Positions 1 to 10,140 of a stretch of 64,000 nt of DNA are shown here, in pieces (position 1 is the first letter of the stretch; each line of letters starts with the position of its first letter). The notes beneath the pieces were generated by a model, which was not told the origin of the DNA, did not search any database, and saw only the letters and a program-made list of their open reading frames with translations. A program made the position numbers and the translations under genes. The stretch is from Porphyra umbilicalis (taxonomy: Eukaryota; Rhodophyta; Bangiophyceae; Bangiales; Bangiaceae). Location: the NCBI GenBank assembly GCA_002049455.2, contig KV918963.1, forward strand, positions 1 through 64,000. The letters run 5' to 3'.

Positions 1-1089
1 TCGCCCAAAGCAAATGACGTAAGTACAACGCATATGTTGCTTTCAGAAATGGGGCCCGTGCCGGACCGACCCCATTCCCGACCGGAAATGGGGTCGGACC
101 GAAGCCGACCCATTCTTCTATGCTCTCTCATTGGTCGAACGATTCGAAATAGTATAGAAGATAGCACGCTTAAGCGAGCACGTGGTGGGTCCACGATCAG
201 CCCAGGATTTTCACAGTCATTCAGAAACTAAATTTGTCGATCTGGACCACTCCTCTCGAAGCGGGTTCACGGCTCTCGCCACATATTTTGTCACGGCATG
301 CACAGAGGGAAGCGCGTTGGATCTTTTTGCGCCTGCGTGGCTCCCACGCATCGCTCACAGAGCAATCTGAGAGGGGAGGGGCTGTCAACCCAGGTGAGCT
401 GCGCCTGCGGAGGGCCTCTCTGGGAGCCCTCGTGGAGGTTGGTCGTTTCACGAGGGCGGCGCGGGCCGTCGACAGCGCCGCGTGGAGGAGCGAGATTGGG
501 CCGGTCGCTGTGCTACAGCTATTGGGGCGCCCTGACAGGAGCCTGAGGGGGTCCTGCAGCCTGAACGGTCGCGCCTGGATGGCGGGGGCCGCGATCAGCA
601 CCGTTTGAAGGGGGGTGGCCGCCCAGCCACCGTGCATCAGTGGCCGGGGGCGCCCGCACGAGCGCTGCCTGGGGGGGTAATGGCGGGGCATCTCGGCGTG
701 CATCTGCAGTGGGGGGGTGGGCTGGGGTCGCTGTCCGCAGTGGTCGGCCGGGCACGCCATTCAGAGGACGGCACGGGCCGCCCGCTGCTTGCCACCGCCG
801 TCGTCACCCCCCTCCCGCCGCCGCCGATTTTCGTCCACCCACCACACCCGTGAGCACGGCCGACGCGGCCCCTCCCCATCGCGCCGGCCACGCGCTCTGC
901 TCTCACGGCTGGGCTCCATCCAACTCCCCCCCCCTCCTCGATCTCGCTGGGCACGCGCGCTGCTCGCACCGCTCGTCCCCCCTCCTCCCCCCTCCTCCAT
1001 TTCCACGTCGCACCAGGCGCCCCTGCTGTTCTTTCCTATTCCCACCCCGCCCCCCACGGGGTCCGGTGGTGTGCGTCCCTGCTTTCCGT
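1..1089. other. Upstream flank of the Harbinger transposase, no gene seen
   Basis: No supported gene. The sequence is GC-rich from about 360 onward, with long C and G runs. The transposase frame stays open upstream to 640, but that part reads as low-complexity Arg/Pro/Ser. I therefore start the gene at the ATG at 1090, where a coherent acidic N-terminus begins. The only structured element noticed is the hairpin at 66-97. Confidence 0.6.
66..97. repeat. Perfect 11-bp hairpin
   Basis: CCGACCCCATT (66-76) is followed, after a 10-base loop, by its exact reverse complement AATGGGGTCGG (87-97). Related half-copies lie just before and after it (ggggcccgtgccgga, gccgacccattc). The function is unknown. 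It could be the remnant of a terminal or subterminal inverted repeat. Confidence 0.75.
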
Positions 1090-2675
1090 ATGGACGTCCA
1101 GGAGGGGGAGGTCTCGGCCACCGCCGCCCTACTGGCCGAGGACGACGGCGCGGACGTTGCTGCTGTGGTGCAGGCGCACGTCAATGTGCTCATGGCGGTG
1201 CGCCGACGCGCGCGCGCCAAGCGCATCGCGCGACGGTGGCTTTATCGTGGCTCCACCGCGGGGCGCCGTGGCAACAAGCGCCGCGACTTTGCGGCCGGTG
1301 TGCACGCCATTTTGCGAGACTACTTCGGTGTTGGCGGTATGCTCCCTATCTACGATGACCGGGACTTTGAGACGCGGTTCCGTGTCCCCCGCGCCGTCTT
1401 TCGGCGTATCTATTTGGCTGTTAAGGACGAGCCTTTCTTCCAACAACGCATTGATGCGACGGGCAAGCTGCAAGCGCATCCTCTGCAGAAGGTAGTGGCT
1501 GCCTTTCGAGTGATCGCCTTCGGCGAGGCGGCCGACCGAGCGGACGAGTACGTGCGCCTGTCCCGGACGGTGATCGCCGAGTCGACCAAGTTGCTGATGG
1601 AGTTTATTGTCAAGCGATGGGGACCTACCTACCTGCGACGACCGAACCAAGACGAGCTCAACACCATTATGGAGCGCAAAAAGGAACGCGGGATGCCGGG
1701 GTGCATGGGCTCCCTCGACTGTTGGCACTGGGAGTGGCACCAGTGCCCGACGGGGATGGCGGGGGCGTACCAGAGTCGCAAGGGCAAGCGGGGCATCGTC
1801 GTAGAAGCTGTGTGTGACGAGGACCTTTGGGTGTGGCACCTGTTTGTTGGGGCCCCGGCAGTCTGAACGACATCAACGTCATGCAGCAGTCGCCGCTGTA
1901 CCTGGACGTCAATGGCGGCAGGTGGCCGCCTCGCGGCACGCCCTTTACTATCAATGGCCGCACCCGCACGCTACCCTACTACCTTGTCGACGGGATTTAC
2001 CCGCGCTACGCTTTTCTGATGTCGCCACACCCCAAGCCGTCCACCGAGGAGCAGACGACGTTCAACCGCTTCCAAGAGGCCATCCGAAAGGACGTGGAGC
2101 GACTGTTTGGCGTATTGATGAAGCGCTTTCACGTTGCGCTCCACCCTGGGCGCTACCGCTCCGTGTCGCAGCTAGTGACGACCTACAAGGCCATTTGCAT
2201 TCTGCATAACATGTGTGTGGAGAGTCGACGTAGCAACTTTTTGAGTCGCCGTCGACGTGCGGTGGGGGGTGATGGTGGGACTAACTGTGGCGTAGGTGGC
2301 GATGCTGGCGGCGGGTCAGATGGGGGGGAAGGACAGAGCGGTGGCACACCAGCTTGCGGCATTGCTGCCGCCGGGGCAGTTGCACCTGGCGGCGGCAGTC
2401 CCGGTGGCGTCGGCGGTGTTATTGCTGCCGCCGGGGCTCCAGCACCTGGCGGTGGCGTCAGCGGCGTCGCTACGGCAATGGATAACATTGACGCCGTCGG
2501 CAACGCGCCCCCTGCTCTTAATCCCGTCGCCCACCCGCCTGCCGCTGGCATGGCTGCCATTTTCGATGCTTGGGCTGAGACGCAGAATGTGCAGGAGAAC
2601 GAGCGCCTGCGAGCTGACCTGACCGCGGGCATTTATCGCGACCGAGGCGAACTGCTTGCCCCGTACATTGGGTGA
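1090..2675 (+). pseudogene. PIF/Harbinger-type DDE transposase with one frameshift
   Basis: This is a cut-and-paste transposase of the PIF/Harbinger superfamily. Its DDE nuclease would cut the ends of its own element in the nucleus. The start at ATG 1090 gives an acidic N-terminus, then a basic HTH-like stretch, then the catalytic core. The visible catalytic residues are Asp in GSLDCWHW (codon 1717-1719), Asp in LNDINV (1869-1871) and Glu in VERLFG (2097-2099). The first frame runs to a TGA at 1864-1866. The matching continuation (GSLNDINVMQQ) is one frame over, so a base is missing in the CCCC run at 1853-1856, either by mutation or by sequencing error. The C-terminal 130 residues are a Gly/Ala-rich tail ending at TGA 2673-2675. 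A Myb-like protein of the type that partners Harbinger transposases is coded at 8494-10140 on the other strand. The family call is firm; whether the copy is active is doubtful. Confidence 0.85.
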
Positions 2676-2702
2676 CGCGATGTAGGGCGTAGTAGAGTAG
2701 AC

Positions 2703-2755
2703 ACAAAGGTTTTTTTTTCCCGCTGGGCAGGGTTTTTTTTCCTACACACCTTTGT
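2703..2755. repeat. Hairpin with T tracts behind the transposase
   Basis: ACAAAGGT (2703-2710) and its reverse complement ACCTTTGT (2748-2755) enclose two T8-T9 tracts and a short GC core. It begins 27 bases after the transposase stop codon. It may be an RNA 3'-end structure or part of the element end. No target duplication was identified. Confidence 0.5.
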
Positions 2756-2791
2756 TACGATCGTTTGAATGGCGGGAGGCCCCCAGCGCCA

Positions 2792-3566
2792 CTAACCCGG
2801 AGTGACTAGCCGACGGGTCCGGCGGGGGATCCCCCGGGCTACCTCGGCCGCGGTCGTCGCCGTCGTGAGGGCCGCCCGCGCCGGCCCGCCGCGGCCTCCA
2901 CACGGTGGCAACCCGTGGTCATGCTGGCGCTCGCGGCTCCCGCGCCGGTGGCCGCGCAGCGCCCGACGGCGGGTCGCCGACTCCGCCGCCGCCGCCGCCG
3001 CCACCGCCGTCACCGCCAACGCCGCCGCCGCCGCCGCCCCCGCCGCCGCCCCCGCCGCCGCCCCCGTCCCCGCCGCCGCCCCCGCCGCCGCCCCCACCTT
3101 CGCCGCCGCCCCCATCGCCGCCGCCCCCGCCGCCGCCCGCACCGCCACCGCCGCCCCCGCCGCCGTCGCCGCTGCCGCCTTCGCAGCCGCCGGTGCAGCC
3201 GCCACCACAGCTGCTTTCTCCGCCGCCGTTGACCGCCACCGACGCCGCCCACTGCGCTTGGGCGGCGTCGAGGCTGTCGGCGAGTGCAGGTGCGGCGGCG
3301 GGAGGCTAGGCGACGGCTGCACAGCGGCAGCCACCGAGGGGGTCGGCACGGAGGTGGCACGCAGCGGCAGCGGGCCGCCGCTGTCGTCGCCGCCGCCGCC
3401 GCCGCCGCCGCTGCCCCCGCCGCTGCCCCCGCCGCCACCGCTGCCACCGCCGCCACGGCCAACGCCGCCCCCGCCGCCACCGTCGCCGCCGACGCCGCCG
3501 CCGCTGCCCCCGCCGCTGCCCCCGCCGCCACCGCTGCCACCACCGCCACGGCCAACGCCGCCCCTG

Positions 3567-3597
<31 letters not shown>

Positions 3598-3845
3598 TGC
3601 CCCCGCCGCTGCCCCCGCCGCCACCGCTGCCACCACCGCCACGGCCAACGCCGCCCCCGCCGCCAACGCCGCCGCCGCCGCCGCCGCCGCTGCCCCCACC
3701 GCTGCCCCCGCCGCCACCGCTGCCACCACCGCCACGGCCAACGCCGCCCCCGCCGCCACCGCCGCCGCCGCCACCGCCGCCGCTGCCCCCGCCGCTGCCC
3801 CCGCCGCCATCGCTGCCACCACCGCCACGGCCAACGCCGCCCCCG

Positions 3846-3876
<31 letters not shown>

Positions 3877-3938
3877 TGCCCCCGCCGCTGCCCCCGCCGC
3901 CACCGCTGCCACCACCGCCACGGCCAACGCCGCCCCCG

Positions 3939-3969
<31 letters not shown>

Positions 3970-4340
3970 TGCCCCCGCCGCTGCCCCCGCCGCCACCGCT
4001 GCCACCACCGCCACGGCCAACGCCGCCCCTGCCGCCACCGCCGCCGCCGCCGCCGCCGCCGATGCCCCCGCCGCTGCCCCCGCCGCCACCGCTGCCACCA
4101 CCGCCACGGCCAACGCCGCCCCTGCCGCCACCGCCGCCGCCGCCGCCGCCGCCGATGCCCCCGCCGCTGCCCCCGCCGCCACCGCTGCCACCACCGCCAC
4201 GGCCAACGCCGCCCCTGCCGCCACCGCCGCCGCCGCCTCCGCCGCCGCTGCCCCCGCCGCTGCCCCCGCCGCCACCGCTGCCACCACCGCCACGGCCAAC
4301 GCCGCCCCTGCCGCCACCGCCGCCGCCGCCGCTGCCCCCG

Positions 4341-4371
<31 letters not shown>

Positions 4372-4771
4372 TGCCCCCGCCGCCACCGCCGCCGCCTTTG
4401 CCGCTGTCGCTGCTGCCGCCGTCGCAGCCGCCGCCGCAGCTGCTGCCGTCGCCTTCGCCACACATGGCGCTCTTAGCCGCCAGCGACGCCGCCCACTGCG
4501 CTTGCGGAGTCCAGCTGGCGGTGAGCGCACGTGCGGCGGCGCGAGGGTACTCAGCGCCCGCGCCGCGGCGGCGAAGCGGCTCCAGGCGACCAGTCTTCAG
4601 AGATTGCTTGCGGTGGCGGCTCGGGAGCGCGGGCGGGGCAGGATTGCGGGTAGCAGCAGCGTGGGCAGGGCGGCCTGCGGTGGAAAGGCTTTCGTGCGAA
4701 GAGCCGCAAGATGATTGCGCGTGCGAGCTGCGCAAGATCTTGTGGCTCGACACGCTGCCCATGGACCGCAT
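2792..4771 (-). CDS. Glycine-rich low-complexity reading frame, uncertain
   Basis: This open frame of 659 codons starts at a real ATG (4769-4771). It opens with about 110 ordinary residues rich in Ser, Arg and Ala. It then becomes a run of Gly with occasional Ser, Arg and Val, built from ten 31-residue units (RGGVGRGGGGSGGG...), and ends in an Ala/Arg-rich tail. If translated it would resemble a glycine-rich structural or wall protein. The caution is strong: the repeat unit is 93 bp, a multiple of three, and almost free of A/T, so several frames on both strands stay open (Pro-rich on the plus strand from a GTG at 2802, Ala-rich in another). The minus frame is preferred only because it has an ATG and a non-repetitive N-terminus. 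No family was recognised. Confidence 0.3.
3390..4390. repeat. 93-bp GC-rich minisatellite, ten units in register
   Basis: The motif acggccaacgccgcc recurs at 3455, 3548, 3641, 3734, 3827, 3920, 4013, 4106, 4199 and 4292, exactly 93 bp apart each time. Units differ only by scattered substitutions. A related CCG-rich block lies at about 2980-3190. Segments at about 3209-3320 and 4440-4551 share the string gacgccgcccactgcgcttg, so a larger duplication brackets the array. Confidence 0.95.
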
Positions 4772-4849
4772 TAATAAACTTGCTTCTGACGTTATCGCTC
4801 GTCACAAAAATCCCGCACAAACAATTCATTGCCACATAAGGTGCTGACG

Positions 4850-5420
4850 ATGACACAGTCCAATGACATGGCGTCACTCAAAGAAGATACGCCAGTCGCG
4901 AACGTGTGGATGGTCATGCGATCCCTCACATGACGACAACGACCAATCAAAACACCTGTATCTATTATGGATGCAAGGCTTTCAACCACATGTTTGATGA
5001 ATAACAACTGTCAGTAACCCCATTGGTTATCGTGGCTCTCGAAAGTTCTTGTCCGGCAGTTGACGGTCGCCAGCAGCTCACGTGACTACTTACACAACTT
5101 CAAGAACCAACCACACCACTGGTATGTACCATACATAGCAAGACTTGGCCCCCCGTCAATTTCAATGAACATGTCTAAGCCGTACCATTGGTTGTCGCGG
5201 CGCTGTTTCAATGCCCACAGAGGGCGAACGACAGAACATCACGCGGTCTCCGACGTACACTTATGAAGAACCAACAAGAACACGTGCATACATCTGACAC
5301 TGCACAGCTCTGAACCGTGTGGTTGTTTAACAGCTTTTCTGCACACCCCATTGGTTGCTGTCGCGCAGTTTGTATGACGTCGTCGAGTGGATGGCTGCGA
5401 ATGAGATCTACGGCGGCGAC
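4850..5420. promoter_or_regulatory. CCAAT-box-rich stretch between two divergent frames
   Basis: The string ccattggtt, an inverted CCAAT box, occurs at about 5018, 5183 and 5350, roughly 166 bp apart. A direct ccaatca lies near 4942. Weaker similarity repeats at the same spacing (agaaccaacca / agaaccaacaag). The stretch is less GC-rich than its surroundings. It lies between the minus-strand Gly-rich frame and the plus-strand histone H3 gene, so it could serve both. CCAAT boxes are common in histone promoters; the assignment here is inference. Confidence 0.4.
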
Positions 5421-5829
5421 AGCGGGACCCTCATAGAGCTGGGGGGAGGCGGTTTGTCATCCGAAGATCGCTCCCTGGGGGGGCGATCAGATGGGGCGAT
5501 CTGTGGTGAACGATCCCGCATTGAGTAGGACGTCAGCGTACGGGTGGCGCGGTTCTTCGGACAAGCATTCCTTTCTCTTGCAATACATTCCGCACTTTAT
5601 TGAACACGAACTCACGAAGATGAGAAACGGTGTACATGTCCACGCTTGAACCCAGTCATAGAGACGGCGGATTCGGGTGACTCTGCGAGCCTAATACAAA
5701 GGCGATGGAATGTCCCCACTGATGCATCCAACCTGAGTCGCGGAGGGCTTTCTGGTGCTGCCCAGGTGGTCTCTGCCGGGCAGTGGCCGTGACCGTCACC
5801 CACGGCACCCCAGGCAGACCCACTCCAGG

Positions 5830-5836
5830 TATATAG
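5830..5836 (+). promoter_or_regulatory. Possible TATA box of the histone H3 gene
   Basis: TATATAG lies about 340 bases upstream of the H3 ATG, followed by a pyrimidine-rich leader. It is the only clear TATA-like string between the CCAAT region and the gene. Nothing else supports a transcription start here. Confidence 0.3.
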
Positions 5837-6175
5837 AGGAGCCCATCCCAGCCATCTCCTCTCGGCCTCATCCGGCAGCATCGTCCCTTCTGCCCGTCCC
5901 CTTCCCCATCTTCGCCCCGCCAACCTCCACTGGCGGTGCGGCCTGTCCCCGCCTCGCCGGCTGTGTTCTAGGGTTGACCTGTCCCCCCTGGCACCCTGCC
6001 CCCCTTCCCCCCCCCCGCGCCCCCAGCCTCTACCGTTGGTGAGACCTGGCCCGGCCGCGCTGACTGTTGTCTGGCGTGGACCTTCCCCCCCCCTCACCCC
6101 GCCTCAACTCCCCTCCTCCTGCCCCCCCGCTCCTCCCCCACCCGTGGCGGCTACCACACCTGCGCCCCGCCAGCC

Positions 6176-6625
6176 ATGGCGCGGACGAAGCAGACGGCGC
6201 GGCGGTCCACTGCCGGCAAGGCCCCGGCTTCTCTGGCCAGGGCCGCCGCCAGGCGGGCGACCAAGTCCTAGGCCGGAGGCAAGGCCGCAGTCAAGCGCCG
6301 TTACCGGCCTGGGACGGTCGCCCTGCGGGACATCCGCAAATTCCAGCGGTCGGGGGAGCTGCTTATCAGCAAGCTCCCCTTCCAGCGGCTGGTGCGCGAG
6401 ATTGCGCAGGAGTACACCAACTCTCCTCGCTTTTCGGCGTCAGCTGTAGTGGCGCTTCAGGAGGCGTCCGAGGCCTACCTGGTGGGCCTCTTCCAGGACG
6501 CTCAACTGTGCGCCATCCACGGAAAGCGTGTGACTGTCATGACCAAGGACATTCAGCTTGCCCGCCGCATCCGTGGCGAGCGGGCGTGGCTTTTGCGTCG
6601 TGGGAACATGTTTGCATTGAGTTGA
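6176..6625 (+). pseudogene. Divergent histone H3 gene with an in-frame TAG
   Basis: The product would be a core histone H3 variant. From ATG 6176 the tail begins ARTKQTARRSTAGKAP, so the residue at position 9 is Arg instead of Lys. An in-frame TAG (6269-6271) falls at residue 31, in the tail. After it the frame continues through a complete histone fold: [12 protein letters not shown], the alphaN helix, [13 protein letters not shown], then [17 protein letters not shown] and [14 protein letters not shown]. The L1 loop ([10 protein letters not shown]) has the canonical length, which argues against a CENP-A-type H3. The protein runs 12 residues past the usual RGERA end, to TGA 6623-6625. Several tail lysines are replaced or shifted, including the K27-K36 region. 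It may be a pseudogene with a preserved fold, a retrogene, or a tail-less variant started downstream. No other histone gene is nearby. Confidence 0.85.
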
Positions 6626-7057
6626 CTACATTCATTTACTCCTTTGGGAGACGTGGTGCTCGAGTGGGATGGAGTCCAAGTAAGACGTGGGACGTAGGTG
6701 CAAAAAAAAAAGAAACATCCGGAGAAGCCGCGGCCCTCGCACCCGCGTCGCCACCCACGGGAGGCAAAGGGAGAACCACCGCCGGCGCGTCGTGCCGTCG
6801 GCGCCGTCGGCGGCAGCCACCAGCGCGTGCAGCCCCGCGGCGGCGGCGGTGGCGGCGGCGGCCGACGGGCGGCGGCCGTGTGGGGTGCGGGGGCTGCGGC
6901 ACGAGACGCCGTGGAGTGGCCACGGGCACGCCACCGCCGCTTGCGCCGCCGCCGCCGCCGCCCACGCCACCGCCGCCAACGGCAGTATGGCCGCAGGGAC
7001 CCGCCACTCTTGCGGCCGCCGCGCCCCCCCGCCAAAAGCATTGGCGGCGCGCCGCCC

Positions 7058-7275
7058 GTGCCGCCGCGGCCGCCATTGCCGACGCCCAGGGGCGGGCGCC
7101 GCGCCACGATGCGGCAGCGGCGGTGACAAAGACCCCCCCCCCCCCCCCTCCGCCAACCCCCCCGCCGCGCCGCCGCGGCCGCCATTGCCGACGCGCAGGG
7201 GCGCGCGCTGCGCCACGGTGCGGCAGCGGCGGTGGCAGAGACCCCCCCCCCCCGTTCCCCGCCACCCCCCCCCCC
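7058..7275. repeat. 109-bp tandem duplication
   Basis: The string cgccattgccgacgc starts at 7071 and again at 7180. The two units share the order: attgccgacg, a caggggcg block, gccacg.tgcggcagcggcggtg, then a C run. The C runs differ in length between copies. Confidence 0.8.
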
Positions 7276-8042
7276 CAATCAGCCCGCGGCCGTTCCCGTC
7301 GCCGTCGGCCGCACACGGCACCGACCGCCCGCCGCCGTCGTCCCCGCCGCGCTTCGCCGCCAACAGCGTCGGCGGCGCGCTGCCCGTGTCGCCGCCGCCA
7401 GCGTGGCCGTTGCGTCACCGGGCGCGATAACGCCGCGCCGCGGCCGCAGCAGCGGCGGCGAGGGTAGAAAGCTCTGCTGCGCCGCGCTCGCGCCGCACTG
7501 GCCGCCCGGCAGCGGTCGGCGCAGCGGGCGCGCCGCAACGCCAGTGCCGGCCCACGACCCCCGCCGCTGGCGGTGCGGCAGATCGTTGTGGGAGGGGCGG
7601 CCTTCGCGCGGGGCTGATCCCCATGCGGGAAAGCGAACATCCCCCGCGCCCTCTCGTTCCATTTGAGCGGTGGCATTGAGATACGAAGCACGGACAGCAA
7701 GACATGTGCATGTATTTGCGCCACAAAAGTTGAGAACGCGAGACGGGGTCTTACGGGGGCTGTACAGTCAGTCACGCGACCTATAATTTGAACATGCCCA
7801 CATACTCCAAAAACAACACCGATTTCGGCAGAACTGTTTTTATTTTATTGTCGCACTGTCATGCTGGCCGAGAACATTCGATGAAATGTACTCGGCGCTC
7901 CCCGCTCGCCCGCGTTCGCTTGCGGCTCCGAACCCGGGCCTGCGGCGACGTGCGAACGGGCGGCCCACACCGGGCAGCAACGCTCGCCCGCGTCTACCGC
8001 TGCCCGCCTGTTGCCCCCCGCCGTCGCCCGCGGGCTAGCGCC

Positions 8043-8366
8043 GCGGTCCCCTCGCCCGCGGCTGTTGGTGCCCGCGGTTGCCCCCGCGCTTGCGCCGCCG
8101 TCTGCGCGCTCGCGGCTATCGCCGCGTGCCGTCGCCCCGGCGCTGGCGCCGCGGTCCCCTCGCCCGCGGCTGTTGCTGCCCGCGGTTGCCTCTGCGCTGG
8201 CGCCGTGGTCCCCTCGCCCGCGGCTTTTCGTGCCCGCGGTTGCCCCCGCGCTTGCGCTGGCGTCTGCTCGCTCGCGGCTGTCGCCGCGTGCCGTCGCCCC
8301 GTCGCTGGCGCCGCGGTCCCCTCGCCCGCGGCTGTTGCTGCCCGCGGTTGGGCCGCAAGGTCGTCT
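8043..8366. repeat. 54-bp minisatellite with 108-bp higher order
   Basis: The string ggtcccctcgcccgcggct recurs at about 8045, 8153, 8207 and 8315. Spacings are 108, 54 and 108 bp, so a 54-bp unit and a diverged partner (tctgcgcgctcgcggctgtcgccgcgtgc type) alternate. Confidence 0.8.
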
Positions 8367-8493
8367 ATGTGCATCGAGAAAGACATAAGTGTAGGAAAAA
8401 AAAAACCCCGAAGAGGGATAAAAAAAAAACCTTTCGTTGTCACCGAGCTGCTGCTACATGTCACTAAGCACAAAGCAATACACAGTCGCTACG

Positions 8494-10140
8494 CTACTCA
8501 GTGTCCGTGGTGGTGTTGGTCGTCGTGTCAGACTCGCTACTTTGGTCAAGGCCGCGGGTTGTATCCAGCTGCTTGCTGAGAGCCGCAGAAGCGGCGCGGT
8601 GCTTCGCGGCTTGCGACTTGCGGCCACGCTGGTTGTCGCCCCCCCTGCTGCCGCGCGCCGGCGGCGCCGCCGGCGACTTCGCCCCCGCCGCCAGAGCCGT
8701 TGCAGCAGCAGTATCTGCTGCCACATGCGCCGCCGGTGGGTCCTCCCCCGGCGGCGCGTTAGCTCCGGCGGCAGAGCCGGCCGCCGGCGGCGCCGACGAC
8801 GACGCATCAGCCGCGAGAGTGGTGACTTCCATGGCGGCCACGCCGTCGCCAACTTCCACAACATGGATCTTCTTGGCAGCACTGCGCGCCGGCGGCGCAG
8901 GCGTGGGAGCCGGTGCAGGGGGCGCCGCCAGGCCAGCAGCTTGCATCATCTTGAGCATAACAGCCTGCCGGTACTGTGCCGCCTCGGGCGTGTGACGCAT
9001 CGAGGGAGAGTCAAAAAAGCAAAGCGCAGTGCGCTCTTGCTGCGCAACGGTCAACTTTTCCACCGCCGCCGTGCTCGCCTTGACCTGCTTCTCCATTCCA
9101 GCGTCCTCCGACCGCATCAGCTTGGCGGCCTTGATGCCGCCCGGGCGGCTCTGATACCCCTTGTTGCGCGAGTTCGGGCTGCTCGTGCTCCCTCTCTCGT
9201 TGTCCTCGTCTGAAGAGTCGCCCACGTCCACACTCGCGTCGTCCGCCGTGTTGGCCGCGCCGCTGAACTTGTCAGATGTGCGCAAAACGCGCCAGCACCC
9301 CACCCACTTGCAATGCGCCAGTTTGGCTTTGCGTTTGGCCGTCTTGCCCTTGCGCTTGTCCTTCTCCCGGTCGCTGCGGATGGACTCGTAGATGTCCAGC
9401 GAGCAGTACCGCGCGACCGCACCGCTGATAATGTCCTCCTCCGTCAGGTTCCCGGTAGTTTGCATATTTTTGACGGCCAGGTAGTGAGAAGTAAACGAGC
9501 TCACCCCCTTCCGGATCTTCTTGAACTGCTTCTCCAACGCACTGACGTTGCGCTTGACGCGCAGGGGCCCCTTCTTGGTCATCAGGTCCGTCCACTTCTC
9601 GTGCACAGCCGCCCACAGCTGGTCCTTGGAGCGACCAGTGGCGCTCACAGGGTCCTCGCTGACCTCCAGGTAGGCCCTACACAGCGGCACGCGGTCCTCG
9701 TCCGTCCATCCCAGGCTGGAGCCCATGGACTTGGGGAGGTTGTAGTTCACTGCTGGAACGGCGACGTCAGGTAGAGAGGGGCCTGCTGGGGAGGCTGGGG
9801 GGGAGCAGGCACCAGCACAAACGTCGAGGGGGGCGGGGCTTGGTGGCCGCCTACCACGTACAGAGGGTGGCGAGCTGCCTCCTGCGGCGTCGGCTGCGGC
9901 GTCGGCTGCGGGGCTGGGTGGCTCCCGACCACGTACAGAGGTTGGCGCGCTGGCTCCTGCGGCGTCGGCTGCAGCGAGGGCTGCGGCGGCGCGGGCAACA
10001 ACATCAACGGCAAAGGCGTGCTCTGCGGCTGCCCCGTCGTCAACGCCCACTGGTACGCGAGCCCGCCGTGTGGCTTGGCGGGTGACTCGCCGCTGCAGAG
10101 CGCCGGACGGTGGCACACCGGGTACGGCGGTGGCCGCCAC
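8494..10140 (-). CDS. Myb/SANT-like Harbinger partner protein
   Basis: The frame ends at TAG 8494-8496. Its first in-frame ATG is at 9724-9726, and it is open upstream to about 10140. After that ATG comes a trihelix/Myb-SANT-like DNA-binding domain (GWTDEDRVPLCRAYLEVSED, then DQLWAAVHEKWTDL). A helical stretch follows (ISALEKQF-type, EEDIISGAVARYCSLD), then a basic patch (DKRKGKTAKRKAK) and a conserved-looking HCKWVGCWRVLRTSDKF. The C-terminal half is acidic and Ala/Pro-rich. PIF/Harbinger elements usually carry a second gene for such a protein, which binds DNA and helps bring the transposase into the nucleus. The Pro-rich sequence upstream (LYVVGSHPAP, LYLTSPFQQ) lies in another frame and meets this one near 9750, so the N-terminus is frameshifted or spliced. 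The Harbinger transposase at 1090-2675 is convergent and 5.8 kb away, so the two may or may not belong to one element. Confidence 0.7.
   Translation of the reverse strand: MAATAVPGVPPSGALQRRVTRQATRRARVPVGVDDGAAAEHAFAVDVVARAAAALAAADAAGASAPTSVRGREPPSPAADAAADAAGGSSPPSVRGRRPPSPAPLDVCAGACSPPASPAGPSLPDVAVPAVNYNLPKSMGSSLGWTDEDRVPLCRAYLEVSEDPVSATGRSKDQLWAAVHEKWTDLMTKKGPLRVKRNVSALEKQFKKIRKGVSSFTSHYLAVKNMQTTGNLTEEDIISGAVARYCSLDIYESIRSDREKDKRKGKTAKRKAKLAHCKWVGCWRVLRTSDKFSGAANTADDASVDVGDSSDEDNERGSTSSPNSRNKGYQSRPGGIKAAKLMRSEDAGMEKQVKASTAAVEKLTVAQQERTALCFFDSPSMRHTPEAAQYRQAVMLKMMQAAGLAAPPAPAPTPAPPARSAAKKIHVVEVGDGVAAMEVTTLAADASSSAPPAAGSAAGANAPPGEDPPAAHVAADTAAATALAAGAKSPAAPPARGSRGGDNQRGRKSQAAKHRAASAALSKQLDTTRGLDQSSESDTTTNTTTDTE

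Larger units (their letters stand above)
6626..8493. other. GC-rich repeat-laden spacer, no gene seen
   Basis: The spacer holds long open frames on both strands, but these are Arg/Ala/Pro/Gly low complexity without a plausible start or motif. It includes C homopolymers (15 C at 7134-7148), a 109-bp duplication and a 54/108-bp minisatellite, listed separately. Nothing else was recognised. Confidence 0.6.

Noticed and set aside
2802..4847. A plus-strand hydroxyproline-rich wall protein
   Set aside because: The frame starts at GTG, and no ATG precedes the proline array. The open frame follows from a C/G-rich unit of 93 bp; the minus frame is at least as plausible.
6176..6625. A centromeric H3 (CENP-A type) gene
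   Set aside because: The L1 loop has the canonical H3 length and the N-terminal tail begins like ordinary H3; CENP-A proteins usually have a longer L1 and an unrelated tail.
6636..7775. Long Arg/Ala/Gly frames on both strands of the 6.6-7.8 kb spacer
   Set aside because: They have no ATG in place and no motif, and all frames are open because the DNA lacks A/T.
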